Notes: generated by a model not told the origin, from the sequence alone. A stretch of DNA of 64,000 nucleotides from CAWAND01 sp963797485 (GCA_963797485.1 CAWCPF010000002.1:434001-498000); one strand, 5' to 3'. Shown: positions 8,693-19,100, numbered from the stretch's first letter. Numbers and translations are program-made.

Positions 8693-10206
8693 ATGACAAC
8701 CGATCCAGGGCTCGCACCGGAGCGCTACCGTGAGCTGTTCGAGTTGTCGCCGACCGCCACGGCGCTCTTCGACCGCTCCGGCCGCTGCCGGTTGTCCAAT
8801 CGGGCTATGCGGGCTCTGCTGAGCGCCGGCGTATCGGACATGCCCGATTTTGCGCTCTCCGATCTCTTGACCACCGGCGAACAGGCGGCTCACCTGCTGG
8901 CCGAAATGGAGGCGCGACACGTGATCCGGCGGCGCGAGATAGAACTGCTGGATGCGCAGGGCCAGGCGGTCCCGGTCCTGCTCTCGGGCCGCAGCCTTGA
9001 GTGGCAAGCAGAGCCGCATTTCGAGCTGTCCTTCACCGACCTGTCGCACGCGTGCGCACCCTGGATCGGGCCGCCAGCCGAGACCTGGCCGGGCTGGCAG
9101 CCTTGGTGCGGGCCATCCCGGACGGCCTGCTCGTCGTGGACGCCAGCGGCCGGGTGTCCCGTTTGAACCCGGCGCTGCGAGACCTGCTTGGGCTGGAGGC
9201 GCCCGACGCCATCGGCCGCCCCTATGCTCGAGTGATCCGGCGCCTGGTCAACCTGCTGCACGACCCTGAAGCCGCCAGGCTGGCGATCGGCCGGTCGTTG
9301 TCGTCCATCTCTGAGCAGCCGCGCCTGCGGCTGCCCCTGGCCGGGCGAAAGGGGCGCGTGGAGCTTTCGTTCTTCCCAGTCATGGAGCCAGGCGACGGCG
9401 ATTTAAGCTGGGGACTGCTGATCCGCATGCTTCGATCGCGGACACCCGCTCGCCGCCCAGCCTCCAAGGACCGGGCGGGGAAGAGGCACCGGCCCGGTGA
9501 GCCGTTCGACAACCGCGGCCGGCCGGGCGCGGTCGTCGTCCTGGCACCTTCTCCGAACCTTCGCCAACTCTGTCACACCACCCTGGCCCGGGCCGGCTAC
9601 CAGGTTCACCCCGCCTCCGAACTTTCTGCCGCCGTCGCCTTGCTCCACCAAGGAGCGGTCGAGCTGACGGTCGTCGAATGGCCCGAGGCCGAGCACGAAG
9701 GCCCGGGATGGATTCGAGCCCTAGGGCGGAGCACGCCGGGGCCGATCCTGGTTCTCATGCCCAGCTCGCGCCAGACCGACCTGTTGGCCGCCCTCGACGC
9801 CGGCGCAGATGACTATCTGACACGCCCCTTTCAGCCCCAGGATCTGCTGGCACGCGCCCAGTTCACCGCCCGACAGGCCGCCGCCCCAGCCGCCGCCGAG
9901 CTCCTCACCGATCGACTGGAGTTCGACGAGCTGACGATTGACCTGGGCACCCGCCACGTTTGGCGTGCCGGCCGACGGATCGACCTCACGCCGACCGAAT
10001 TTGATTTGCTGGCGCTGCTGGCGCAGCATCGCCGACAAATCCTGAGCCATGAGCAGCTGATTGGCCGGATTTGGGGCGCGGCGGCCTCCCGCCAACGGCT
10101 TTTTACGCACATCAACCGGCTGCGCACAAAGCTCGAGCCGGACCCCGCCCACCCGAGGTTCATTGTGACACGCTGGGGACTCGGGTACGTCTTCCAGCCG
10201 GATTGA
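8693..10206 (+). CDS. PAS-PAS-degenerate receiver-winged helix regulator (one frameshift)
   Basis: About 505 residues after correcting one missing base near 9047-9049. Order: PAS (about 1-115, RYRELFELSPTATALFDRSG), second PAS (about 130-240, VRAIPDGLLVVDASGRVSRLNP), linker, receiver-like domain (about 285-395) and an OmpR-type winged helix (about 410-505, LTPTEFDLLALLAQHRRQILSHEQLI). The receiver lacks the phospho-acceptor: the expected Asp position reads VVEWPEAE, and the conserved Lys is Arg in LTRPFQPQDL. It is thus probably controlled by its PAS domains or by protein contacts, not phosphorylation. A GTG at 8678 with AAAGG upstream is an equally good start. The gene lies divergent to otsAB and upstream of the CarD-like gene. 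Confidence 0.75.
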
Positions 10207-10255
10207 TCCCCGTCTCTCCCTGTCAGGCTCACGTCCAGCCGGCTCCAGGCTGCAT

Positions 10256-10273
10256 GTGAGAACTTCGTGAGAA
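10256..10273 (+). promoter_or_regulatory. Direct repeat GTGAGAA x2, 11-bp period
   Basis: GTGAGAA occurs at 10256-10262 and 10267-10273, exactly one helical turn apart, between the winged-helix regulator and the CarD-like gene. A possible -10 box (GATAAT) follows closely. OmpR-family winged helices bind such direct repeats, so this may be an operator of the regulator just upstream; that link is inferred. Confidence 0.4.
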
Positions 10274-10467
10274 TTCTATGCGATAATAGAGCATCCTGGA
10301 AGACTCCGGATGCCAGGCAGCGCGCCTGGACGGCCCCAGCAGCCTGATGAGGCCAGCGGGCGGGTTGGGGGAAGGCCTGCACCCCATGCGGTTGAACACG
10401 CCAAGCTTAGGCTGAGAGCCGCCGGATTCCGGTCGGCAGGCGCCAGGCGCACCCAAAGGAGCACTCT

Positions 10468-10992
10468 ATGGCGGCCACACCCGAACACAAGCATCATTTC
10501 GCGACTGGCGATTGGGTGGTGCATCTCGTGCACGGTGTCGGCCAGGTCAAGGGGATCGTGAACAAACGCATTGGCGGGCAGACGTCGCCCTACTACCGCG
10601 TCCAAACCGGCAACAGCACGCTGTTCATCCCGGTCGAGGCGCGGCCCGACGACCGGCTGCGGCCAGCCGCGACCAGCAAGCAGTTGGAGGCCGCGCTGCA
10701 GGCGCTCAACAAGCCCGCGCGCCAGGTGGCCGAAGACCCCTCCGACCACCGGCAGCGGTTCCGGACCGTCTACACCGACGGCTCACTGGCCTCGATGGTC
10801 CGATTGGTCCGCGACCTGACCTGGCGTCGAGACCATCAGCACCTGAATAGCACCGAAGAGAGCGCTTTACGGCGGTTTCGAGACCGGGTGATTCAGGAAT
10901 GGTCGGTGGCCAGGGGAATCAGCCCGGAGGAGGCCTCCAAAGAGTTGGGGGACCACCTTCGAGCCATAAAAGACAACCCGGCCGCGGGTTGA
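10468..10992 (+). CDS. CarD/CdnL-family transcription factor
   Basis: A 174-residue protein. Residues about 10-75 form a CarD/TRCF RNA-polymerase-interacting domain: FATGDWVVHLVHGVGQVKGI, then YYRVQTGNSTLFIPVE. The helical C-terminal part (about 85-165) contains LVRDLTWRRDHQ and the ERALRRFRD-like helix typical of CdnL. CarD proteins bind the RNA polymerase beta subunit and stabilise open promoter complexes, often tuning rRNA and stress promoters. AAAGGAG lies at a good distance before the ATG. The 260-bp leader holds an 11-bp-spaced direct repeat and a GATAAT box. It is followed in the same direction, 54 bp on, by an S1-type RNA-binding protein, so growth-rate control of translation genes is a plausible theme. 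Confidence 0.85.
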   Translation: MAATPEHKHHFATGDWVVHLVHGVGQVKGIVNKRIGGQTSPYYRVQTGNSTLFIPVEARPDDRLRPAATSKQLEAALQALNKPARQVAEDPSDHRQRFRTVYTDGSLASMVRLVRDLTWRRDHQHLNSTEESALRRFRDRVIQEWSVARGISPEEASKELGDHLRAIKDNPAAG

Positions 10993-11046
10993 GATGCGCG
11001 CAAGCCGGCAGGATCGGTATCTATCAGAAGATAAGAGGTGCACTTG

Positions 11047-12309
11047 GTGGATCAGGAGCTGATCGAGAAACTTGAGAACCCGGGCGAGGCAACCAAGTCC
11101 TGGGAGGATCTGTTCGAAGCGGCGCTGGAGGCGTATGACTACGCCATCCCCGTCAGAGGCAAGATCATCGACGGGGAAATCATCCATATTGATAACGACG
11201 GCATTCTGCTCGACGTCGGCGGCAAGCAGGACGCACTCGTGCCGCGGTCAGATCTCGATCGGCTGGATCCCGGTCGGCTGGCTGGCATGGCCCCGGGTGA
11301 CCATATCTCCGTATACGTTTTGCGGACCGCCGTGCAGGGCGGCCAACTGTTGGTCTCGATCAGCCGCGGTCGTGAACAGGAAGACTGGACGCGTGCCGAA
11401 GGGCTGCTGGAGAGCGGCGATGTGCTCAACCTGCCCATCGTCGGGCAGAACAAGGGCGGCGTCCTGGTGCAATTCGGTCGGCTCCAGGGTTTCGTTCCCA
11501 ATTCCCACATCCCTGATATGCGCAAGAACCTCGGCGACGATCAACTCAAGGAGCAAAAGGATCGCCTGCTCGGGATGGAGCTCAATGTGAAAGTGCTGGA
11601 GGTCGACCAGGGGCGCGGCCGACTGGTGCTTTCGGGCCGGGCCGCCCAGGCCGAGTTGCGCTTGGCCCGCTTGAGGCAGCTGCCGGTGGGCGAGACCATG
11701 ACCGGAACCGTGGTCAACCTGGTCGCGTTTGGCGCCTTCGTCGATCTCGGCGGCGTGGACGGCCTGATCCACATTTCGGAGCTTGACTGGCACCGGGTGG
11801 ACCAGGCGTCGGACGTTGTTGAGCTGGGCCAGGAAATCGAGGTCAAGATCCTCAAGGTTGACCTCGAGCGCGAGCGCATCAGCCTCAGTCGGCGGGCGCT
11901 GCTGCCCAACCCATGGTACGACCTCGCCAGCCGCCATGGGCCAGGCGACCTGGTGCATGGCGTGGTCAGCCACGTGCGCGACTTCGGCGCGTTTGTCATG
12001 CTGGCCGAGGGGGTGGAGGGACTGGTCCATACCAGCGAAATGGGGCTTTCGGCGTCAGAAACTGCGGAGACGGCGCTGCACCCAGGCGATGAGGTGGTGG
12101 CGCGCATCCTATCCATCGAACCTGATCGGGAGCGCATCAGCCTGAGCCTGGCCCAGATCGATCAGGAAGGGGTCTTGCCGGCCGCCGCCCCCACTATTGA
12201 CATCGAAAACGACCCGGGCTCCGCGTCTGCACCCATCGAGGCTTCCTGGGACGAGGATTTTGACGCCGCGCTGGAAGCCGAGGCCGGCGGACAGTCTCCC
12301 CGAGCCTGA
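11047..12309 (+). CDS. rpsA: 30S ribosomal protein S1-like, four S1 domains
   Basis: A 420-residue protein with four consecutive S1 (OB-fold) RNA-binding repeats. The repeats begin about residues 35 (GKIIDGEIIHIDNDGILLDVGG), 120, 210 (MTGTVVNLVAFGAFVDLGGVDGLIHISEL) and 295 (VHGVVSHVRDFGAFVMLAEGVEGLVHTSE). S1 binds mRNA at the ribosome platform to start translation. The E. coli protein has six repeats; four-repeat forms are normal in many other phyla. The start chosen is GTG 11047, because AGAGGTG ends 6 nt upstream; TTG 11044 and GTG 11038 are in frame. It lies downstream of the CarD-like gene and converges with the CysRS/MshC-like gene. Confidence 0.85.
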   Translation: MDQELIEKLENPGEATKSWEDLFEAALEAYDYAIPVRGKIIDGEIIHIDNDGILLDVGGKQDALVPRSDLDRLDPGRLAGMAPGDHISVYVLRTAVQGGQLLVSISRGREQEDWTRAEGLLESGDVLNLPIVGQNKGGVLVQFGRLQGFVPNSHIPDMRKNLGDDQLKEQKDRLLGMELNVKVLEVDQGRGRLVLSGRAAQAELRLARLRQLPVGETMTGTVVNLVAFGAFVDLGGVDGLIHISELDWHRVDQASDVVELGQEIEVKILKVDLERERISLSRRALLPNPWYDLASRHGPGDLVHGVVSHVRDFGAFVMLAEGVEGLVHTSEMGLSASETAETALHPGDEVVARILSIEPDRERISLSLAQIDQEGVLPAAAPTIDIENDPGSASAPIEASWDEDFDAALEAEAGGQSPRA

Positions 12310-12360
12310 TCGAGCGGACACCCGCCGGCGCGGGCCGGTCCTGGTCAAGTCACCGCCCCA

Positions 12361-12379
12361 TTGTGAAAAACATCACAAA
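12361..12379. promoter_or_regulatory. CRP/HcpR-type operator, copy 2 (between convergent genes)
   Basis: TTGTGA, six bases (AAAACA), TCACAAA. The 105-bp gap between the 3' ends of rpsA and the CysRS/MshC-like gene has no promoter of either, so its target is unclear. A tight inverted repeat (GCCGGTC/GACCGGC) follows at 12395-12409 and may help terminate rpsA. Confidence 0.6.
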
Positions 12380-12414
12380 TCGAGGTTGAGACTTGCCGGT
12401 CTGACCGGCTTGGA

Positions 12415-13680
12415 TCAGGCGTCCGACGTAAAGCGCTTCAGATGTGCCGCCCAGCCTTCGGAGACCCGCGGCTCGGGAGCGGGCTGATCCAGCCGCAATC
12501 CCATGACCCCGGCCAGGGCGCGCAGCTCGGCCTGGGCGCGGCGGACGTCCAGGCTGAGCCTGGCGCCCTCTATCACACTCTCAGCCAGTTCCCCCAGAGC
12601 CACAAGCGCACGGCCTGAATCGAGGTCTTCGTCCATGGCCTCCAGGAACGCCTGCTGCGCTTCGTCGCATCGCACCTCAGGGCCCGAGCTATCGGCGCCC
12701 ATGGTGACCGCCTCCACCAGGCGATCGACGGCAGCCTGGGCGTCGTCAAGTTCATCGCCGTCGTAGCTCCAGGCCTCTCGATAATGGTGACGCGCCAGAT
12801 ACAGGCGCAGCCCATCGGCGCTGAACTGCTCCAGCAGATCGCTGACCATAACCAGGTTGCCAAGCGATTTGCTCATCTTCTCGCCCTCATGCCGGACCAT
12901 GGCGGTGTGCATCCAAAACCGCACGAAAGGATGCCGGCCGGTGATCGGCTCCACCTGGGCAATCTCGCATTCGTGGTGGGGGAAGATCAGGTCCAATCCG
13001 CCGCCGTGAATGTCGACCGTCTCGCCGAGCCAGCGGGTCGACATGGTCGAGCATTCGATATGCCAGCCGGGGCGCCCAGGTCCCCACGGGCTATCCCAGG
13101 CAGGTTCGCCGGGCGCCTGAGCCTGCCACAGCACGAAATCGAGCGGATGGCGCTTGTTGGGGTCATCGGGCCGGTTGCCGCGCTCGTTGGCGATGGCCAG
13201 CATCTGCTCCCGGGGGAGGTGGCTGAGCTGGCCAAAATCGGCGTAGCGGTCGAGGTCGAAGTAAACGCTGCCGTTCACCTGGTAGCCCGCCCCGGTCTCG
13301 AGCAGCGCCGCCACGGTCTCGATGATAGGTGAGATGACGTCGGTCGCACGCGGAAAGAAATCCGGAGGGCGGATGTTGAGCCGGCGCATGTCGTCGATAT
13401 AGTGGGCCGTCCAGCGGTCGGCGAGCGCCCGCCAATCCTCACCGGTCTCGGAGGCCCGTTTGAGCAGGTCGTCGTCGATATCGGTCACATTCTGGACGTA
13501 ACGAACGGAATGGCCGCGATGTTCCAGGTAGCGGACGAGCAGGTCGGCCGAGGCGTAGGTGAAGGCATGCCCAAGATGGGTGGTGTCGTAGGGCGTGATG
13601 CCGCAGACGTAGAGACTGACGGGCTCAGCCAGCGGCTCAAAAGCCTCGACGCGCTGGCTGAGTGAGTTGTAGAGATTCAA
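12415..13680 (-). CDS. cysS: Cysteinyl-tRNA synthetase / MshC-like cysteine ligase
   Basis: A 421-residue class I synthetase-fold enzyme. It has the HIGH-type motif inside LYVCGITPYDTTHLGHAFTY (about residues 24-43), zinc ligands in the CGIT cysteine, the GWHIECST cysteine and the FPHHECEIAQ histidine, and KMSKSLGN (about residue 270). It activates cysteine with ATP. The N-terminal signature CGITPYD-x-THLGHA-x-TY is what mycothiol ligase MshC shows, whereas bacterial CysRS usually has Val or Val-like residues in place of Pro and HIGHxR. The KMSKS region followed by NLVMVS also resembles MshC. Length is nearer MshC (about 415) than E. coli CysRS (461). No other mycothiol gene is in the window, so a true tRNA synthetase remains possible. 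Confidence 0.7.
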   Translation of the reverse strand: MNLYNSLSQRVEAFEPLAEPVSLYVCGITPYDTTHLGHAFTYASADLLVRYLEHRGHSVRYVQNVTDIDDDLLKRASETGEDWRALADRWTAHYIDDMRRLNIRPPDFFPRATDVISPIIETVAALLETGAGYQVNGSVYFDLDRYADFGQLSHLPREQMLAIANERGNRPDDPNKRHPLDFVLWQAQAPGEPAWDSPWGPGRPGWHIECSTMSTRWLGETVDIHGGGLDLIFPHHECEIAQVEPITGRHPFVRFWMHTAMVRHEGEKMSKSLGNLVMVSDLLEQFSADGLRLYLARHHYREAWSYDGDELDDAQAAVDRLVEAVTMGADSSGPEVRCDEAQQAFLEAMDEDLDSGRALVALGELAESVIEGARLSLDVRRAQAELRALAGVMGLRLDQPAPEPRVSEGWAAHLKRFTSDA

Positions 13681-13835
13681 GCTGGATCCTCGATGAGACG
13701 GAGTGGGGCCGCGGTCCCGGCGCGCGCCTGATGACGCCTAAGACGCCGCGCCGGCGGCACACCTGGTCGACGCGTGACGCCCAGGGCTTTGGATCAGCTC
13801 GGCTGTCTCGCAGTTTGAAGGCCCAACCGGCGCGT

Positions 13836-14045
13836 TTAGGCGCTCTTCAACCAGACGTAAACGGCGCGATTCTCTTCTGCCAGGTCGATCTTGTCTTCTC
13901 GCGCCAGCCACCCCAGCGCCATTTGGACCTGGCGTTTGGGGGCCTTGATGCCCTTCTCTACGGCGCTGATGCTCGAGCGGCCGTTCTTCTCCAAATAGCT
14001 CCACACTCTCCCAGCTGTGTCGCCGATAGAAGATACTGATGTCAT
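13836..14045 (-). CDS. Small winged-helix protein (DUF2582-type)
   Basis: A 69-residue protein matching the DUF2582 winged-helix family in size and pattern: GRVWSYLEKNGRSSISAVEKG, then KRQVQMALGWLAREDKIDL and a short wing. Members of this family resemble small transcription factors but have no known target. A Shine-Dalgarno (GAGGACAAG) precedes the ATG. It is isolated between the CysRS/MshC-like gene (155 bp away) and glgB (128 bp away), all on the minus strand. Confidence 0.7.
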   Translation of the reverse strand: MTSVSSIGDTAGRVWSYLEKNGRSSISAVEKGIKAPKRQVQMALGWLAREDKIDLAEENRAVYVWLKSA

Positions 14046-14173
14046 GAGCTTGTCCTCCTCTGGCCAGCGGTCCCGCCGCCGACGTTCGATGGAATCCGGC
14101 CTCCAGTCTGGCGGACCCGGGGCTGGGCCCCTCTCATCCTATCATTGACCCGGCTCGTCCGGCACACTCGATC

Positions 14174-16129
14174 TCAACCGGTTTCCGGTTTCAAGTACAG
14201 TGCCGACAACGGGGGCAAGGTGAGGGAGAGCGAGTAAGGGCGGCCGTGCGAAGCCACCGGGCGGGCCTTCAAGCCACCCAGGTTCCCCTGCCCGCTGCCG
14301 CCGTAGGATTCGGCATCGCTGTTAAGCAACTCGAGCCACATGCCGCGCGAGGGAACGCCCACCCGGTACCCCGGCCGGACCACTGGGGTGAAGTTGACCA
14401 CCACCAAGACGGGCGGCCCTTGATGCCGATCGTGGCGCATGAAGCTGATCACACTCCCGTCCCAGTCGTTGGGATCCACCCACTCGAAACCGGCCGGTTC
14501 GAAATCGACTTCGTGCAGGGACGGTTCGGCCCTGAGCAGGTGATTGAGATCCCGGACCCAGCGTTGCAGACCGGCATGCGCCGGGTCGTCCAGCAGGTGC
14601 CAGTCCAGACTGGAGTCATGGTTCCATTCGGACCACTGGCCGAGCTCGGAACCCATGAAGAGCAGCTTCTTGCCGGGCTGGGCATACATATAGCCCAGCA
14701 AGGCGCGCAGATTGGCGCGCCTTTGCCAGGCGTCCCCCGGCATCTTGGCCAGCAGCGAGCCCTTGCCGTGCACGACCTCGTCGTGCGACAAGGGCAGGAC
14801 GAAATTCTCGTTGAAGGCGTAAATCAGCCGGAAAGAGAGCTGGCTGTGATGGTATTTGCGGTGAACCGGCTCGTGTCCGATGTAATCCAGCGTGTCATGC
14901 ATCCAGCCCATGTCCCACTTCATGCCGAACCCCAGCCCGCCCAGATAAGTCGGCCGGGAGACCATCGGCCAGGCGGTCGACTCCTCGGCGATTGTCTGGA
15001 TGTCCGGGTGCTCCTGGTAGGCGGTCTCATTTAGCCGCCGCAGGAAGGTGATGGCCTCCAGGTTTTCATTCCCCCCGTAGGCATTGGGGATCCACTCGCC
15101 CGGCTTTCGGGAGTAGTCGAGGTATAGCATCGACGCCACGGCATCAACTCGCAGTCCGTCGGCGTGGTAGGTGTCGAGCCAGAACGCAGCGCTGCTGATC
15201 AAAAACGATCGGACCTCGTTGCGGCCGTAATTGAAGATGTAGCTGTGCCAATCCGGGTGAAATCCCTTGCGCGCATCCGCGTGCTCGAACAGGTGGGTGC
15301 CATCGAAGTAAGCCAGCCCGTGTTCGTCGGAAGGGAAGTGTGAGGGGACCCAGTCCAGCAGCACGCCGATGCCCGCTTGGTGCAGCTGATCCACCAGCGC
15401 CATGAAATCCTGCGGGCTGCCGAAGCGGCTGGTGGGGGCGAAGTAGCCGGTAGTCTGATAGCCCCACGAACCGGCGAAAGGATGCTCCATCACCGGCATG
15501 AATTCCACGTGGGTGTAGCCCATGTCCACCAGATAGGGGACCAGCTGGGCAGCCAGCTCGCGGTAGGTCAGCGAGCGGTTGCCGTCCTCGGGGACACGCC
15601 GCCACGACCCAAGGTGCATCTCATAGATCGACATCGGTGCGCTCAAGGCATTGGCCTCAGCCCGCCCCGCCATCCATGAGCTATCACCCCACTCGTAGCC
15701 CAGGTCCCACACCAACGAAGCCGTCTTGGGGGGTATCTCGTAGGCGAAGGCAAATGGATCGGCCTTCTCCACTTTGTAGCCGGCGTAGCGCGACTCTACC
15801 CGGTACTTGTACGCGCTGCCGGCCGACAGGCCGGGGATGAACCCGCTCCAGATCCCGGATTCGCCGCTCGGCGATAACGGGTGGGCGCCTGACTGCCAGC
15901 CGTTGAAATCTCCCAGGACGGACAGGCGCTCGGCGTCGGGTGCCCAAACGGCAAAGTGCACCCCGGCCACGCCATCGATCTCCCCGGGATGGGAACCCAG
16001 CTTGTGTTGCAGGCCAAAGTGGGAGCCTTCATTGAAGAGATACAGGTCGTCGGAGGACAAGCGATCAGAGGGCAGGACCGGCGAGCCGGCTGAACGGTCC
16101 TGTACGGATGGCTTCTTCTTGGGGCTCAC
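14174..16129 (-). CDS. glgB: 1,4-alpha-glucan branching enzyme
   Basis: A 651-residue GH13 branching enzyme. It cuts an alpha-1,4 chain and reattaches it as an alpha-1,6 branch. It carries an N-terminal CBM48 domain (about residues 45-135, GVHFAVWAPDAERLSVLGDFNGW) followed by the catalytic barrel. The nucleophile Asp is in YHADGLRVDAVASMLY, the acid Glu is in TIAEESTAWP, and the transition-state Asp is in LPLSHDEVVHGKGS. The last 100 residues form the C-terminal beta domain. It is last in a minus-strand run with TreS and GlgE (34 bp and 31 bp between genes), so it is probably one operon for alpha-glucan made from trehalose. Length is normal for a short-type GlgB. Confidence 0.93.
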   Translation of the reverse strand: MSPKKKPSVQDRSAGSPVLPSDRLSSDDLYLFNEGSHFGLQHKLGSHPGEIDGVAGVHFAVWAPDAERLSVLGDFNGWQSGAHPLSPSGESGIWSGFIPGLSAGSAYKYRVESRYAGYKVEKADPFAFAYEIPPKTASLVWDLGYEWGDSSWMAGRAEANALSAPMSIYEMHLGSWRRVPEDGNRSLTYRELAAQLVPYLVDMGYTHVEFMPVMEHPFAGSWGYQTTGYFAPTSRFGSPQDFMALVDQLHQAGIGVLLDWVPSHFPSDEHGLAYFDGTHLFEHADARKGFHPDWHSYIFNYGRNEVRSFLISSAAFWLDTYHADGLRVDAVASMLYLDYSRKPGEWIPNAYGGNENLEAITFLRRLNETAYQEHPDIQTIAEESTAWPMVSRPTYLGGLGFGMKWDMGWMHDTLDYIGHEPVHRKYHHSQLSFRLIYAFNENFVLPLSHDEVVHGKGSLLAKMPGDAWQRRANLRALLGYMYAQPGKKLLFMGSELGQWSEWNHDSSLDWHLLDDPAHAGLQRWVRDLNHLLRAEPSLHEVDFEPAGFEWVDPNDWDGSVISFMRHDRHQGPPVLVVVNFTPVVRPGYRVGVPSRGMWLELLNSDAESYGGSGQGNLGGLKARPVASHGRPYSLSLTLPPLSALYLKPETG

Positions 16130-16163
16130 GCGCTTCTCCTCGGGATCGCCTTCAACCGGCCCT

Positions 16164-19100
16164 TCAGCCGCCGACGACGCCGTTCATCAGGTGCAGCACG
16201 CCGTGAAGCGGAATGCGCAGCCAGTCGGGCCGGTTGTTGAGTTCATAGCGGATCTCGTACATGGCCTTGTCCAGCAGGTAGGCCTGCAGCATCAGCGCCA
16301 GGTCGGCCGGATCGGGCGGGATGAAGGCCGCGCCGGCGGCGCGTTCGAGATACCCCTTCAGATATGCCACGGACGCCCAGGTGGTCCAGTAGCGGGCCCA
16401 GGGCTCGAGCAGCGCCTGGTCCTCGGCGCGCATTCCACCGGCCTCGCGCGTGTACAGAGCGGCATGGCTGGCGTAGTCCAGCGAGCGAAGCATGCCGGCG
16501 ACATCCCGCAGCGGCGAGCGCTTGAGCCGGCGTTCCGTGAGTGGCCGCGTGGGCTCGCCCTCGAAATCGATGATGATGAAGTCCTTGCCGGTATTCAGCA
16601 CCTGCCCGAGGTGAAAGTCCCCGTGGGTCCGGATCAGCACAGCGGCGATCCGGTGCGCGGCGATGGCCTTCAAGCGGGCGAGCACGTCGTCCTCCAGCCG
16701 GACAACTCGATCAACCAGGGGTCCAATTTCCCCCGCCAGACTCGGCCGGGCATGCGCCAGCATCTGGTAGGTCAGCCGGCAGGAGCTGCGCATCGACTGG
16801 TACATCGAACGCTGCCTCAACCGTGTCAGGGGCTCCGGCGCAAAAACCGGATTGTCCTCCTCGGCGGCCAGAGCCAGGTGCAGCTCGGCGGTGCGCTGGC
16901 CGAGCAGACGGGCCGATTCCAGGTAAGGATCGATGGCCTGGCGCGCCTCGCCCGGGGTGTCGTCCGCGGCCAGGTCCAGCCAGGACGATTCGGGCTGCTT
17001 GGGAAGATTGCCCTTTTCATCGCCGGGGCGGGCAAGCACGCCTTCGAAGTAGCGGCCCAGGAAATCCAGACTGAACTGCCAGGCATCTCCGTGGTTGGGC
17101 ACGAAAGCGTGCAAGATGGCCAGGGTAGACGGCTCGGCCTTGTGGCGGTGGTACTCGAGCGCGCCGGCGACGGGGGCGGTGTTGGGAAAGCCGCGCGCCG
17201 TCAGATATCGCCCGAGTTCAAGGTCGGGGTTGATGCCTTCATCGAGCCTGCGAAAGACCTTGAGAATGAAGCGGTCCCCGAGCACGATCGATGAGTTACT
17301 CTGTTCGGCCCGGGGAAACTGCGGGTCGAGATGCGCCTTCTTGGATCCACGCAGCTCCTGGAAGCGAGGCGACGGCGATCCGACCAGCTCGCCCTCGCGC
17401 CCGCGAATATGGCGGCGGTGCCGGATGGCATCCAGCAAGCTCAGGGCAAACGCCGGGTCGCGCAGCCCGTCGAAAATCACCCCCGTCTGGTCGAGGCTTT
17501 CGGACAGCGTACGCGCCAGAACCACGTGCGGGGTGTGGCGGCTTATCTGCTGCGCCCGGTCCTCGCCGGCGAACACAAGCGGGAGCACGTAGGTCTCGGC
17601 ATCGCCGTCCACATACTCGACATCCAGCAGCGTCCAATGCGCCTGCCCCCCGTCCAGGCTGAATGACAGGTCGTCTTCCAGCGTGATGGCGCGGACCTGC
17701 AGGCCCTTACCGCCAAACCAGCGCTGCTGGGGCAGGAAATTGTCCAGGTAGGCCTCCAGTTGAGTCCTATTCCGAGGCTGGAGAACGGTCTCCCAGCCTC
17801 CACTCAGCGCCATCTCCGGAATGCCTTTTTCAACCGTCGACAAAGCCACCGGCTCCCCGTCGACCCGGGGCTGCTCGAGCAGGAACCAGTAGAAACCGTG
17901 CGGTCCCAGGGTGATGAAATAAGGCAGCTCGCCTACGGGCGGGAATCGGGTGCGCCCAAACAGTTCGATCGGCACCATGCCGTTGAATGCGGATAGGTCC
18001 AGTTCAACGTATTGGGTGAAGCGCGACAGGTTACAGATCACCAGCAACAACTCGTCCTCAAGACTTCGGGTGAAAGCCAGGACCCGGCGATTGTCGGGGT
18101 GCAGGAAACGGATCGCCCCCCGGCTGAACGCGCGATAGCGCTTGCGCAGGGCGATCAGGCGCTTGGTCCACCACAGCAGCGAATGCGGGTTCTTCTGCTG
18201 GGCCTCGACATTGACGGTTTCGAAGTGGTACTCGGGATCGATGGTCACCGGCAGATAGAGCTGCTGCGGGTTGGCGACCGAGAAGCCGGCGTTGCGGTCA
18301 GAGCTCCACTGCATCGGCGTGCGGACCCCGTTTCGGTCCCCGAGGTAGATGTTGTCCCCCATCCCAATTTCGTCCCCATAGTACAGAACCGGCGTGCCCG
18401 GCAGGGCCATGAGCAAACCGTTCATCAGCTCGATCTTGCGGCGGTTGTTGCCGAGCAGCGGCGCCAGCCGGCGCCGGATGCCCAGGTTGAGGCGCGCCTG
18501 CCGGTCCTGGGCGTACACGCGGTACATGTAGTCTCGTTCCTCGTCCGTGACCATTTCGAGTGTGAGTTCGTCATGGTTGCGCAGGAAGATGGCCCACTGA
18601 TTGCCGGGGGGGATCTCGGGTGTCTGCTCAAGGATGTCGATCAGCGGGAAGCGGTCCTCGAGGTGGACGGCCATGAAAAGGCGCGGCATCAGGGGGAAGT
18701 GAAATGCCATGTGGCATTCGTCCCCTTCGCCGAAATAAGCCACCGAGTCCTCGGGCCACTGATTGGCCTCGCCCAGCAGCATGCGATCGCCGTAGCGTTC
18801 ATCGATGCGCTTGCGGATGGCGCGCAGGAACTCGTGGGTCTCGGGCAGGTTTTCGCAGTTCGTGCCGTCGCGCTCATACAAGTAAGGGATGGCGTCCAGG
18901 CGCAGGCCATCCACCCCCATGTCGAGCCAGAAATCCATGGCTTTGAAGATGGCTCGATGGACCTCGGGGTTGTCGAAGTTGAGATCCGGCTGGTGGCTGT
19001 AGAAGCGGTGCCAAAAATACGCGCCGGCCACCCGGTCCCACGTCCAGTTCGAACTCTCAAAATCCTGAAAGATCACACGCGCTTCGGAGTAGCGGTCGGG

